A DNA stretch of 64,000 bases from Massilia sp. TS11 (GCF_022012445.1 NZ_JAKLTS010000002.1:434001-498000); one strand, 5' to 3'; shown: positions 1 through 9,605, counted from the first letter of the stretch. The notes: generated from the letters alone by a model not told the origin. Translations and numbers: made by a program.

Positions 1-1846
1 TTCCGAGATCAAAGCCAGCCGCTCCGCCTATGCCGATGGTCCGCGTCTGCTGGCCGATATCGGCGCCACCCACGCCCGCTTCGCGCTCGAAGTCGCGCCG
101 AGTGTGCTGCGTGCCGTGCGCGTGCTCAAGTGCGACGAATTCGACGGCATCGTGTCCCTGCTGCGCGCCTACCTCGGCGACCATGGCGGCCTGCGTCTGA
201 ACCATGCGGCCTTCGCCCTGGCCAATCCGATCAGCGGCGACTACATCCGCATGACCAACCGCGCCTGGGAGTTTTCCACCGACGCGGTGCGGCGCGAGTT
301 TGGTCTCAGCACCCTGCTGATCGTGAACGACTTTACGGCCCTGGCCATGTCGCTGCCGGCCCTGGGGCCGGACGATCTGATGCAGGTCGGCGGCGGCAGC
401 GCCCAGCCGAACGCGGTGGTCGGCGTGCTCGGCCCGGGTACGGGCCTGGGCGTGTCCGGCCTGATTCCGACGGCCGATGGTTTCGTCACCCTCGGTTCGG
501 AGGGCGGCCACACCAATTTCGGTCCCTGCGACGAGCGCGAATACGCGATCCTGCAGTACGCCTGGAAGCGCTACAACCACGTGTCGACCGAGCGCATCGT
601 GTCCGGTCCCGGCATGGAGCTGGTCTACCTGGCCCTGGCCGAACGCAATGGCGTGCAGGTCAAGCCGCGCACGGCGCAGGAGATCGTCGAAGGCGGCCTG
701 CAGGCCAAAGACCCGCTCTGCCTCGAAGTGCTCGAATGCTTCTGCGGCATGCTCGGTTCGGCCGCGGCCAATCTGGCCGTGACTCTGGGCGCCGTTGGCG
801 GCATCTACATCGGCGCGGGCATCGTGCCGCGCATGGGCGAGTGGTTCCGCAGCTCGCCCTTCCGCGAGCGCTTTGAAGCCAAAGGCCGGTTCCATGACTA
901 CGTGGCCCAGATTCCGACCTTTGTGATTACCACGCCGAACCCCGCCTTTATCGGCGTGGCGGCCATCCTGTCCGAACACCTGCGCGGACGGACCGGATCG
1001 AACACCCTGATGGAGCGCGTGCGCCAGATTCAGAGCGAACTGTCGCCGGCCGAACTGCGCGTGGCGACCCTGGTGCTCGAACATCCGCGCAAGGTGCTCA
1101 ACGAGCCGATCGCCGAAATCGCCCGCCTGGCCGACGTGTCGCAGCCGACCGTCATCCGCTTCTGCCGTTCGCTCGGCTTCTCGGGCCTGGCCGACTTCAA
1201 GCTCAAATTCGCCTCCAGCCTGACCGGCACCATCCCGGTGCGCCACAGCCAGGTGCGGGTATCGGACAGCACCCACGATCTGTCGGCCAAGGTGATCGAC
1301 AATACCGTGTCGGCCATTCTGAAATTCCGCGACCAGCTCGATGTGAATGCGATCGACCGCGCCATCGGCCTGCTGCGCCGGGCCAAACGCATCGAGTTCT
1401 ACGCGATGGGGAATTCGCGCGTGGTGGCGCTGGACGGCCAGCACAAGTTCTTCCGCTTCCGGATTCCGACCTCGTCCTACGGCGACTCGCACCTGTTCAA
1501 GCTGGCCGCCGAGCTGCTGCACGAAGGGGACGTGGTGATCGCCATTTCGACCTCGGGCCAGCTGCCCGATCTGCTCAATGCCGTCGACGCCGCGCGCGCA
1601 GCGGGCGCCGATGTCATCGCCATCACCAGCAGCAAATCACCGCTGGCGAAAAAGGCCACGGTCTGCCTGGCCGTTGATCACGCCGAGGACAGCACCACCT
1701 TCCTGTCGATGATTTCGCGGATTCTGCAGCTGCTCCTGATCGACATCATGGCGGTCGGCATCTCGGTCGACAGCCAGGGCGGCGACGCCCTGGGCGAGCG
1801 CGAGACCGAGGCGCGCCGCATGCTGATCTCGCACCTCGATATCTGA
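1..1846 (+). CDS. glk: Glucokinase / RpiR-type regulator fusion, copy 1 (5' end outside window)
   Basis: The reading frame is open from base 2 and runs in from the left edge, so about ten N-terminal residues are missing compared with the second copy at 7750. Residues up to about 320 form a bacterial glucokinase domain: the phosphate-binding segment LADIGATHARF, then GPGTGLGVSG and SEGGHTNFGP. A helix-turn-helix of the RpiR family follows (SQPTVIRFCRSLGF), then a sugar-isomerase (SIS) domain with the segments YAMGNSRVVALDGQHK and ISTSGQLPDLL. Known for the families: glucokinase phosphorylates glucose with ATP in the cytoplasm, while RpiR-SIS proteins are sugar-phosphate-sensing repressors. The fusion would couple glucose phosphorylation to gene control. 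Its stop lies only 3 bases from the stop of the convergent M24 peptidase gene. Which genes it regulates is not visible. Confidence 0.93.
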   Translation, partial: SEIKASRSAYADGPRLLADIGATHARFALEVAPSVLRAVRVLKCDEFDGIVSLLRAYLGDHGGLRLNHAAFALANPISGDYIRMTNRAWEFSTDAVRREFGLSTLLIVNDFTALAMSLPALGPDDLMQVGGGSAQPNAVVGVLGPGTGLGVSGLIPTADGFVTLGSEGGHTNFGPCDEREYAILQYAWKRYNHVSTERIVSGPGMELVYLALAERNGVQVKPRTAQEIVEGGLQAKDPLCLEVLECFCGMLGSAAANLAVTLGAVGGIYIGAGIVPRMGEWFRSSPFRERFEAKGRFHDYVAQIPTFVITTPNPAFIGVAAILSEHLRGRTGSNTLMERVRQIQSELSPAELRVATLVLEHPRKVLNEPIAEIARLADVSQPTVIRFCRSLGFSGLADFKLKFASSLTGTIPVRHSQVRVSDSTHDLSAKVIDNTVSAILKFRDQLDVNAIDRAIGLLRRAKRIEFYAMGNSRVVALDGQHKFFRFRIPTSSYGDSHLFKLAAELLHEGDVVIAISTSGQLPDLLNAVDAARAAGADVIAITSSKSPLAKKATVCLAVDHAEDSTTFLSMISRILQLLLIDIMAVGISVDSQGGDALGERETEARRMLISHLDI

Positions 1847-1849
1847 ACC

Positions 1850-3187
1850 TCAGTCGCCGATGGCGGGCATGGCGCGCGGGATCGTATAGAGCTGCTGCTG
1901 GCGCCCGCCGATGAAGCGCGTGGCGCTGCCATCGAAGTAGGCATCTTCTTCCAGCATGATGCGGATCGCCTTGCCCCAGTCAGGCACCTGCGACTGCGCA
2001 TTCAACTCGATCGAATAGGCCGTATGCGGGCGCATGGCGTAGTCGCCGCTGCCCGGCACGCCCTGCTGCATATCCCACATGCCGATCGTCGGTCCGGCCG
2101 CGTGGCCGTGGTAGCCGATCGGGTGGGTGTAGATGGTGGCACCGATGCCTTCGCTGCGCGCCTGCTGCAGGGCGGCCGACAGAATCTGGTTGCCGCTGCG
2201 GCCCGTACCGAACTGCCCGCGCAAAATGTCCTGCAGGCGGTTGGCCGCGCCAAAGGCCTTGACCAGGGATTCCGGCGCGCGCGTTTCGCCCGGCCGCAGC
2301 ACGTAGGCATGCTGCTGCACGTCGGTGTTCAGGCGCAGATAGCTGATGCCGATGTCCACGTGCAGCAGGTCGCCCGGCTGGATCACATTGGCCTTGGGCC
2401 GGTTGGAGAAGGCCGTCAGGTGGTCGAATTGGGCCTTGTCGTCGCGCTGGACCGACACGGTCGGATGGAACCAGGTGTCATAGCCGCGCGCGCGGATGGT
2501 CTCGCGGAACCACCATTCGACGTCCTCGGTCGTGGTCACGCCCGGGGTGATCACCTGCTCGGAAAAGCCTTGCTCGATAATCTTGTGGGTGGCGTTGACC
2601 ATCTGCGCGAAGATCGCCATCTCGCGCGCGGTGCGCGTTTCGAGCCAGCCCACGGCCAGCGGCTCGGCCGAGACGACGCGCTTGCGCGCCTCGGCGGGCA
2701 GGGCGCGCAGCAGTTCTTCGTGGTCGGTGTGGTCCAGGCCATCGGCATGGGCAAAGTCGCGCGAGACATTGATGCCGATCTTACGCGGCTGGCGCGCGGC
2801 CACGATGCTGGCCAGGGCCTGCCACTGGTCGGGCTGTTTTTCCGGGTCCCACGCGGCCTGAATCGCCGTGCCGACGTTGTAACGGGCGACCGCCATGCGC
2901 TCCATCTTGCCGCTGGCCGGATCGCGATAGAACACCAGGATCGTGCGGCGCCGCGCGCTGAGCCACTCGGCCGGCAGCATGGTGCGCAGCACCGGATCCT
3001 CGTTGTACTCGCGCGAGACGAGGATCCACATATCGATACCGCTGCGTTCCATCAGGCCGGGCAGCACGGTCTCCATGCGTTCGGCCAGCACTTCATTGAT
3101 CACGCGCGCCTGTTCGCGCAGCGGCAGGACCTGGGCACTGGCGCTGGCGCCAAAGGCCAGCAGCACAGCAAGGGCAAGGGCTTTCAT
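1850..3187 (-). CDS. Secreted M24-family metallopeptidase (Xaa-Pro aminopeptidase-like)
   Basis: A 445-residue protein with a clear signal peptide (MKALALAVLLAFGASASAQ), so it acts in the periplasm or outside. The C-terminal half is a pita-bread M24 domain. All five expected metal ligands are visible: Asp in HVDIG, Asp in NTDVQQ, His in HPIGYHGHAAGP, Glu in SIELNAQ and Glu in MLEEDAYF. The N-terminal half resembles the creatinase-type N domain. The family hydrolyses the bond before proline or related dipeptides. It is the last gene of a three-gene minus-strand operon, 12 bases after pullulanase and downstream of a peptide transporter, which fits a role in dipeptide use. Substrate specificity cannot be read from sequence. 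Confidence 0.88.
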   Translation of the reverse strand: MKALALAVLLAFGASASAQVLPLREQARVINEVLAERMETVLPGLMERSGIDMWILVSREYNEDPVLRTMLPAEWLSARRRTILVFYRDPASGKMERMAVARYNVGTAIQAAWDPEKQPDQWQALASIVAARQPRKIGINVSRDFAHADGLDHTDHEELLRALPAEARKRVVSAEPLAVGWLETRTAREMAIFAQMVNATHKIIEQGFSEQVITPGVTTTEDVEWWFRETIRARGYDTWFHPTVSVQRDDKAQFDHLTAFSNRPKANVIQPGDLLHVDIGISYLRLNTDVQQHAYVLRPGETRAPESLVKAFGAANRLQDILRGQFGTGRSGNQILSAALQQARSEGIGATIYTHPIGYHGHAAGPTIGMWDMQQGVPGSGDYAMRPHTAYSIELNAQSQVPDWGKAIRIMLEEDAYFDGSATRFIGGRQQQLYTIPRAMPAIGD

Positions 3188-3199
3188 GTCGGGCTCCGG

Positions 3200-5875
3200 T
3201 TACTCGACGAAGACGACGGCGGTGCGCGCCGGGATCGTGAAGCGGCCCGTGGCTTGCTCGTAGCGCGCCTGACGTACGCGCGCATCGGCGCGCTGGGCTG
3301 GATGCAGGCGGTAGGCTTTGCCGGCCAGTTCGCCAATCTCCAGCGTGTGCGCCGTCTTGTCGACGTTAATGAAATAGCTGATGCGCGCATAGTGTGCACC
3401 AGGATAGCCCCGGCCGTCGAGCGTGGCGGCGATGACCGTGGCTTCCTGTTGCGGCCCGGTGTTATGAAAGCGCAGGCGCCGGGTGATCTCGTCGGCCGTG
3501 CGCAGGCGGAACAGGGTGCTGCTGGCGCGGATCGCCAGCAGGTCGCGGAAGACGTCGCGCGCAAAGGCGATATCGGCCGGCGCGGGCCGGATCTGCGCCT
3601 GCGTCAGCAGGGGACGCAGCAGCGGCCAGTCCTTGCCGTTGTCGTCGTGCTGGGGCAGGCCGCTGCCGAAGTAATTCGTACGGTAGCTCCAGTCGATGCG
3701 GTTGAACCAGTCGCCCGAGTTGAAGCTGTTGCGGTCGAGGGACTTGGAGCGCAGCGTGTCGATCCCGGCATGGAAGTAGGCCACGCCCTGGCTGAAGGCA
3801 TTGATGGCCATGCCCAGCGCCTGCACGCGCGCGCGCTCGCTGGCCGGGGTGGCCAGCGGCAGCTTGATGGCGTTGATGTCGTACAGGGTCTGGTTGTCGT
3901 GGTTTTCGACGTAGTTGACGGCTTCGCCCGGGGCGCTGGCAAAGCCGGCCGGCTGGCCCGCGTAGTCGATCTGCTCGAGCCGTTTGGCGGCGCCCGTGTA
4001 GGTCGTCAGCGGGTAGCTGCGCACGGTGCCGGCCAGGCCCACGCGCACCAGATCGGCCGCCTGCAGCAGGGCCGCGCGCCCGGCCTGGCTGTAGCCATTG
4101 GGGTCGTAGCCGAGGCCATTGATATAGCCCTGGCGCTCGAACATGCTGCGGCCGCTGTCGCCAGCGCCGCCGCCGCGCACGGCATCGCGTGCGCGGTCGC
4201 TGAAGCTGCCGATGCCGGAGCCGTTCAGGCTCAGTTGGGAGGCCTGCTCGAAGCGGCGGCCGTCGGCCACTTCGCCGAAATTCCAGCCTTCGCCAATCAG
4301 CTGCACCGGCCGCCCGGCGGCCTGGTTGACGCGCGCCTGCAGGGCCTCCATCGCCGCACGCGGCTGGTGGCCCATCAGGTCGAAGCGGAAGGAGTCGATG
4401 CGGTAGGCCTTGGCCCAAAGCGCCACCGAGTCGATCATCAGGCGCGCCATCATGCGGTTTTCGGTGGCGGTGTTGTCGCAGCAGGTCGAGCGCTCGATGG
4501 CGCCGGCCGCGTTCAGACGGTGGTAGTAGCCGGGAACGATGCGGTCGAGGATGGATTTGGGATCCTGCCCGGCGATGAAGGTGTGGTTGTAGACCACGTC
4601 CATCCCCACGCGCAGGCCGGCCTGGTGCAGGGCCTGGACCATGGCGCGCAGTTCACGGATGCGGCGCGCGCCGTCCATCGGGTCGCTCGCATAGCTGCCC
4701 TCGGGGGCCGAGTAGAGCACCGGGTCGTAGCCCCAGTTGAAGCAATCGCGCTCGCGCACCAGCTGGCTGATGGCCTGCTGCTGTTCGCCGTCGGCCGGGC
4801 CGTGCGGAGTTGGCGTCACGCAGCGCGCTTCGGGCACACTGCCGAAGTCGAAGATCGGCAGCAGGTGGATGTCGGTCAGGCCGGCCTGGCGCAGGGCGCG
4901 CAGGTGGCGCATGCCGTTCGAGGCGGTGTCCGTGAAGGCCAGGTATTTGCCGCGGTGCGCTTCTGGTACGCTCGGATCGTTGATCGAGAAGTCGCGCACG
5001 TGCAGCTCGTAGATGGCCATGTCGGTGTTGTGGTGCACGCTATCCGGCGCGCGCTGCTGGTCCCAGCCGGCCGGTTTGAGCGCCGGCGCGTCCAGATCGG
5101 CGATGTAGGCGCGCGCCGAATCGGCGCTGGCGCTGACGGCATACGGGTCCGGCACCAGATTGCGCACCAGGCCCACGCCGTCGACCACCACCTCCACCTG
5201 GTACAGGTAGTACTTGCCGCTCAGGTTATGTCGGGACTCGGCCTGCCACACGCCGCTGGCACTGTCGCGCACCATCGGCAGGCGCGCGCTGGCCGCGCTG
5301 CTGCCGCTGTCGTACACGCACAGGTGCACGGCGCGCGCGGTCGGCGCCCACACGGCGAAGCGGGTGCCGTTCGGGCCGGGCTGGGCGCCGAGCGGGGCAT
5401 CGGTGGCGAACAGGGCGTCGAGCGCCCCGGCCGCCTGGATGCGGGTGGCGGCGGCCACCTTGCCGTCCACCTCCTGCACCAGCACCAGCTGGCCGCGGTG
5501 CAGGCTGCGCATGTCGGCGTCGGCCGGCACGGCGTACACGGGGCCCGCTTCCAGATAGCGCCAGCGTGCATTGGTGTCCGCTTGGGCCGGCTGCAGGACG
5601 ATGCGGCCAGCCGCACCACTGACGCTGCCGCCCGGCGGCGCCTGGATGCCGCCCTCGGGCGCGTAGTACAGCGCGACCTGGCCGCGGCCGTCGAGGCCTG
5701 GCCACTGCAGATGCTGGCCATCGCGCCAGACCGCGCGAGCCGCCATCGCGCCGGGGGCGGCGCGCAGCACCGTCTCGAACGGGGCATCGCAGCTGCTGGT
5801 GTCCTGCGCCGCGCAGGTCAGGGGCGCCGCGAAGGCGCAGGCAAGGGCAAGGGCGGAACGCAGGACAACAGGCAT
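3200..5875 (-). CDS. pulA: Secreted pullulanase-type alpha-1,6-glucosidase (GH13)
   Basis: An 891-residue protein with a signal peptide ending near CAAQ. After an N-terminal region with carbohydrate-binding and CBM48-like segments comes a GH13 catalytic barrel. The four conserved alpha-amylase regions are present: DVVYNHTF, FRFDLMGHQP (nucleophile Asp), LIGEGWNFGE (acid/base Glu) and VENHDNQTLYD. The YNHT and GEGWNFGE forms are typical of pullulanases and debranching enzymes. It would cleave alpha-1,6 branches in pullulan, starch or glycogen fragments outside the cytoplasm. It lies between the POT transporter (13-base gap) and the M24 peptidase (12-base gap), so all three are likely co-transcribed. 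The two flanking glucokinase-RpiR genes suggest that the glucose released is the shared theme. Confidence 0.93.
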   Translation of the reverse strand: MPVVLRSALALACAFAAPLTCAAQDTSSCDAPFETVLRAAPGAMAARAVWRDGQHLQWPGLDGRGQVALYYAPEGGIQAPPGGSVSGAAGRIVLQPAQADTNARWRYLEAGPVYAVPADADMRSLHRGQLVLVQEVDGKVAAATRIQAAGALDALFATDAPLGAQPGPNGTRFAVWAPTARAVHLCVYDSGSSAASARLPMVRDSASGVWQAESRHNLSGKYYLYQVEVVVDGVGLVRNLVPDPYAVSASADSARAYIADLDAPALKPAGWDQQRAPDSVHHNTDMAIYELHVRDFSINDPSVPEAHRGKYLAFTDTASNGMRHLRALRQAGLTDIHLLPIFDFGSVPEARCVTPTPHGPADGEQQQAISQLVRERDCFNWGYDPVLYSAPEGSYASDPMDGARRIRELRAMVQALHQAGLRVGMDVVYNHTFIAGQDPKSILDRIVPGYYHRLNAAGAIERSTCCDNTATENRMMARLMIDSVALWAKAYRIDSFRFDLMGHQPRAAMEALQARVNQAAGRPVQLIGEGWNFGEVADGRRFEQASQLSLNGSGIGSFSDRARDAVRGGGAGDSGRSMFERQGYINGLGYDPNGYSQAGRAALLQAADLVRVGLAGTVRSYPLTTYTGAAKRLEQIDYAGQPAGFASAPGEAVNYVENHDNQTLYDINAIKLPLATPASERARVQALGMAINAFSQGVAYFHAGIDTLRSKSLDRNSFNSGDWFNRIDWSYRTNYFGSGLPQHDDNGKDWPLLRPLLTQAQIRPAPADIAFARDVFRDLLAIRASSTLFRLRTADEITRRLRFHNTGPQQEATVIAATLDGRGYPGAHYARISYFINVDKTAHTLEIGELAGKAYRLHPAQRADARVRQARYEQATGRFTIPARTAVVFVE

Positions 5876-5888
5876 GGACGGTTTTTCC

Positions 5889-7478
5889 TCAGGGTGTGGC
5901 AGCGTCGCCGCTGCGGTAGTTGTCCACCATCGGGTACTTGCGCGCGTACAGGGCGAAGGCCAGCGCGGCCAGCAGGGCGAAGGCGGCGAAGAAGTACATC
6001 TGGAAGGCCATCACGCCGTAGCCGCTGGCCTTGATGGTGTTGATGACGGTGTCGTTCTTGACGCTGGCGTTCACCACCAGCACCCACAGGCCGCCGACCG
6101 TCACAGTCAGGTTAAAGAAGGACATGATGGCGCCCTTCATCGAGGCGGGCGCCTGCGAGTAGGCGAATTCCAGACCGGTGGCGGAGACCAGCACTTCGCC
6201 GAAGGTCAGGATCACATAGGGCAGGATCTGCCAGGCCATCGACACCGGCACGCCGCTGTCCATCTCGACCTGGATGGTACCGACCACAATCCACGACAGG
6301 CCGGTGAAGGCGATGCCCGCGCCCATGCGCCGCAGCGGCGTCGGTTCGATGCCGATGCGGCGCAGGAAGGGGAACAGCACCAGATTATTAAACGGGATGA
6401 TCAGCATGACCAGGGCCGGATTCAGGGCCTGCATCTGGGCCGGCAGGAAGGTATAGGTCTCGCCCAGCCACTGGAAGGAGAAGGGCACCATCGCATTGGC
6501 CTGCACGATCCAGGTCGAGGCCTTCTGGTCGAACAGGGACCAGAAGGGCGTGACCAGGGCGAAGATGATCAGGGTGCGCAGCACGGCGCGCACGCCGTCG
6601 ACCGCCTCGTCCGGATGCTGGCCGCGCGCGCGTTCGAGCTGCATGGCCGCACCGGTACCGCCAAAGGCCAGCACCAGCACCAGCGCACCGCAGGCGCCGA
6701 TCACGAAGTCGGTGCGCAGTCCCTGGATGAAGGAGGCCAGGGCCAGTACGGCGCCGGTCACGGCCACCGCCAGACCGGGACGGCCCTGGCCCGGCGCGCG
6801 CGCCAGCAGGGCGGTGCGCACCACGCGCGTGAACGAATCGGGATTGGACGCGGCCGGCGGCACGTGCACGTATTTTTTACGGCCCATCCAGAAGAACAGG
6901 GTCGCCATGCCCATCAGGATGCCGGGGATGGCGAAGGCCACACCGGCCCCGTAGTTCTTGAGGAAGACCGGCATCAGCAGCGAGGCGAAGAAGGAGCCGA
7001 AGTTGATCGTCCAGTAGAAGCTGTCGTAGACCGCGTTGGCGCGGTGCTTGTTGGTCTGGTCGAACTGGTCGCCCATGAAGGAGGCGACCAGGGGCTTGAT
7101 GCCGCCGGAGCCGAGCGCAATCAGAAACAGGCCGAAGTAGAAGCCCTGCAGCTGGTTCTCGAAGATGGCCAGACAGGCGTGGCCGATGCAGTAGATGACG
7201 CTGAACCAGAGCACGGTCCGGTATTTGCCGAAGAAGCGGTCGGCCAGCCAGCCGCCCAGCAGCGGGAAGAAGTAGACCCCGATCACAAAGGTGTGGAAGG
7301 TGTGCTTGGCCTCGCCCACGCGCTCGGATTCGGGCAGGAACAGCAGCAGGGTGCTGATCAGGAAAGGCGTGAGGATGTTGCGCATGCCGTAAAAGCTGAA
7401 ACGCTCGCAGGCTTCGTTGGCAATGATGAAGGGAATCTGGCGCGGGAGCTTGCCTTGGGTGCTGCTGTGGTCGGACAT
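5889..7478 (-). CDS. POT/PTR-family proton-coupled peptide transporter
   Basis: A 529-residue polytopic membrane protein. Near the N terminus is the signature ExxER in EACERFSFYGM, which in this family couples protons to substrate movement. The segments GGWLADRFFGKYRT and ALGSGGIKPLVASFMGDQFD are the classical PTR2 signatures. Length and hydrophobic profile agree with a 14-helix inner-membrane di- and tripeptide symporter of the DtpA/DtpT type. It is the first gene of an operon with the pullulanase and M24 peptidase and is divergent from the second glucokinase-RpiR gene, with a 271-base shared promoter region. Transport of something other than peptides is possible, because POT members in other organisms carry diverse substrates. 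Confidence 0.9.
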   Translation of the reverse strand: MSDHSSTQGKLPRQIPFIIANEACERFSFYGMRNILTPFLISTLLLFLPESERVGEAKHTFHTFVIGVYFFPLLGGWLADRFFGKYRTVLWFSVIYCIGHACLAIFENQLQGFYFGLFLIALGSGGIKPLVASFMGDQFDQTNKHRANAVYDSFYWTINFGSFFASLLMPVFLKNYGAGVAFAIPGILMGMATLFFWMGRKKYVHVPPAASNPDSFTRVVRTALLARAPGQGRPGLAVAVTGAVLALASFIQGLRTDFVIGACGALVLVLAFGGTGAAMQLERARGQHPDEAVDGVRAVLRTLIIFALVTPFWSLFDQKASTWIVQANAMVPFSFQWLGETYTFLPAQMQALNPALVMLIIPFNNLVLFPFLRRIGIEPTPLRRMGAGIAFTGLSWIVVGTIQVEMDSGVPVSMAWQILPYVILTFGEVLVSATGLEFAYSQAPASMKGAIMSFFNLTVTVGGLWVLVVNASVKNDTVINTIKASGYGVMAFQMYFFAAFALLAALAFALYARKYPMVDNYRSGDAATP

Positions 7479-7692
7479 CGTTTACCCCTGTTTTTCGTTG
7501 TGTCGCGATGCTAAGGCTTCATGCAGCAAGTGGCAAACGGCAATGTTTATTCCGAACAGGATGGGCATCCTGCCACAAGTCGCCGAAAATGTGTAGTTTG
7601 CCTACGTAAAGCGCTGCGCCTTGCGCCGTGTATTACTTGTAAGTATTTGATTTTTAGAAGAATCACGCGCTTGCGTATTCGTCGGTGCACCA

Positions 7693-7721
7693 TTGTCAGC
7701 GGCGCCCAGTCCCTGTATATT
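7693..7721 (+). promoter_or_regulatory. Sigma-70-type promoter for glk copy 2
   Basis: TTGTCA (7693-7698), a 17-base spacer and TATATT (7716-7721), followed 28 bases later by the start codon with an AGAGGGAG ribosome site. About 50 bases upstream lies the short palindrome TACTTGTAAGTA (7634-7645), a possible operator for the RpiR part of the fusion protein or for the divergent transporter gene. The promoter is read by eye and is not tested. Confidence 0.6.
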
Positions 7722-7749
7722 CTCTACAAAAATCAAAAGAGGGAGACGC

Positions 7750-9600
7750 ATGAACGCATCGGCCACCACCGCCTTTGCAGACGGGCCACGCCTGTTGGCC
7801 GACATCGGGGCGACCCATGCCCGCTTTGCCCTGCAGACCGCGCCCGGCAAATTTGAGGACGTGCGCGTGCTCAAATGCGACGACTTCGATGGCATCGTCT
7901 CCCTGCTCAAGCACTACCTGGCCGGCCATCGCGACCAGAAGCTGCACCACGCGGCCCTGGCCCTGGCCAATCCGATCCAGGGCGACGAGGTGCGCATGAC
8001 CAATCGCGCCTGGGCCTTCTCCACCGACGCCGTGCGGCGTGAACTGGGCCTGCATACCCTGTTGATCGTGAATGACTTCACGGCGCTGGCGATGGCCCTG
8101 CCGCTCCTGAAACCCGAAGATGTGGTGCAGGTCGGCGCCGGCGCGCCGCAGCCGCAGGCGGTGATCGGCGTGCTCGGTCCCGGCACCGGGCTCGGTGTGT
8201 CGGGCGTGATTCCGACGGCCGATGGCTTTGTGACTCTCGGCTCCGAGGGCGGGCATATCAATTTCGGCCCGGCCGACGAGCGCGAATTCGCCATTCTCGA
8301 ATACGCGTGGCGCCAGTGGTCGCACGTGTCCTACGAACGGCTGGTGTCCGGCCCGGGCATGGAGATCATCTACCGCGCCCTGGCCGAACGCGCGGGCCAG
8401 CAGGCGCCGGAGCGCGATTCGCCGGCCATCATCCAGGCGGCGCTGCAGGATGGCGATGCGCTCTGTCTGGAGGTACTCGAATGCTTTTGCGGGATGCTGG
8501 GCAGCGCGGCCGCGAATGTGGCCGTGACCCTGGGCGCGATGGGCGGCATTTTCATCGGCGGCGGCATCGTGCCGCGCATGGGCGAGTGGTTCGCGCGCTC
8601 GCCATTCCGCGCGCGCTTCGAGGCCAAGGGCCGCTTCTCGGACTATCTGGCGCAGATTCCCACCTATGTGATCACGACGCCGAATCCGGCTTTCTATGGC
8701 GTGGCCTCGATCCTGTCCGAACATCTGCGCGGGCGCAGCGGCGGTAACACGCTGATGGAGCGCATCACCCAGCTGCGCGCCGAACTGACCCCGGCCGAAC
8801 AGCGCGTGGCCGCCCTGGTGCTCGAGCAGCCGCGCCTCGTGCTGAATGAACCGATCGCCGATATCGCGCGCCTGGCCGATGTGTCGCAGCCGACCGTGAT
8901 CCGCTTCTGCCGCTCGCTCGGTTTCCAGGGCCTGGCCGACTTCAAGCTGAAGTTCGCGTCCAGCCTGACCGGTGCGATCCCGGTGCGTCACAGCCAGGTG
9001 CGCGTGTCGGACAGCACCCACGACCTGTCGGCCAAGGTGATCGACAACACGGTGTCGGCCATTCTGCAGTTCCGCGACCAGCTCGATGTGCGCGCCCTCG
9101 ATCAGGCGATCCACCTGATCACCCATGCGCGCCGGGTGGAGTTCTACGCGATGGGGAACTCGCGCGTGGTGGCGCTGGACGGCCAGCACAAGTTCTTCCG
9201 CTTCCGGATTCCCACGTCTTCGTATGGCGACTCGCACCTGTTCGCGCTGGCGGCCGAACTGCTCAAGCCGGGCGATGTGGTGATCGCGATTTCGAATTCC
9301 GGCCGTCTGCCGGAGCTGCTCGAGGCGGTCGATGCGGCGCGCGCGGCCGGCGCCGACGTCATCGCCATCACCTCCAGCCACTCGCCGCTGGCGAAGAAGG
9401 CGAACGTGGTGCTGACCGTCGACCATGCCGAGGACAGTACCAGCTTCCTGTCGATGATTTCACGGATTCTGCAGCTGCTGCTGATCGATATTCTGGCGGT
9501 CGGCATCTCGGTCGAAAGCCTGAACGAGCAGCGCAGCGGGGCGCAGGCGGCCGATGGCGACGACTCGCGCCGCATGCTGATCTCCCACCTCGATTCCTGA
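7750..9600 (+). CDS. glk: Glucokinase / RpiR-type regulator fusion, copy 2
   Basis: A 616-residue protein with the same architecture as the gene at the left edge: glucokinase domain (LADIGATHARF, GPGTGLGVSG, SEGGHINFGP), RpiR helix-turn-helix (SQPTVIRFCRSLGF) and SIS domain (YAMGNSRVVALDGQHK, ISNSGRLPELL). Start 7750 is chosen because AGAGGGAG precedes it at good spacing and a strong promoter ends at 7721; an in-frame ATG at 7693 would lie within that promoter. The two proteins are alike along nearly their full length, differing mainly in the linker and C terminus, so this is a recent tandem duplication or a retained paralogue pair. It converges on the small lipoprotein gene with a 5-base gap. 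Confidence 0.94.
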   Translation: MNASATTAFADGPRLLADIGATHARFALQTAPGKFEDVRVLKCDDFDGIVSLLKHYLAGHRDQKLHHAALALANPIQGDEVRMTNRAWAFSTDAVRRELGLHTLLIVNDFTALAMALPLLKPEDVVQVGAGAPQPQAVIGVLGPGTGLGVSGVIPTADGFVTLGSEGGHINFGPADEREFAILEYAWRQWSHVSYERLVSGPGMEIIYRALAERAGQQAPERDSPAIIQAALQDGDALCLEVLECFCGMLGSAAANVAVTLGAMGGIFIGGGIVPRMGEWFARSPFRARFEAKGRFSDYLAQIPTYVITTPNPAFYGVASILSEHLRGRSGGNTLMERITQLRAELTPAEQRVAALVLEQPRLVLNEPIADIARLADVSQPTVIRFCRSLGFQGLADFKLKFASSLTGAIPVRHSQVRVSDSTHDLSAKVIDNTVSAILQFRDQLDVRALDQAIHLITHARRVEFYAMGNSRVVALDGQHKFFRFRIPTSSYGDSHLFALAAELLKPGDVVIAISNSGRLPELLEAVDAARAAGADVIAITSSHSPLAKKANVVLTVDHAEDSTSFLSMISRILQLLLIDILAVGISVESLNEQRSGAQAADGDDSRRMLISHLDS

Positions 9601-9605
9601 AGCGT

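Noticed and set aside
2024..6034. A 1336-codon open frame on the plus strand
   Set aside because: It lies antisense to the M24 peptidase and pullulanase genes, both of which have full motif sets. Its translation is rich in Arg, Gly, His and Val without recognisable domains, as expected for a GC-rich shadow frame.
6274..6289. TGGTACCGACCA inside the POT transporter gene as a GntR operator
   Set aside because: The spacer is four bases rather than two or three, the flanking arms do not match, and it lies deep in a coding region with no link to pectin genes.
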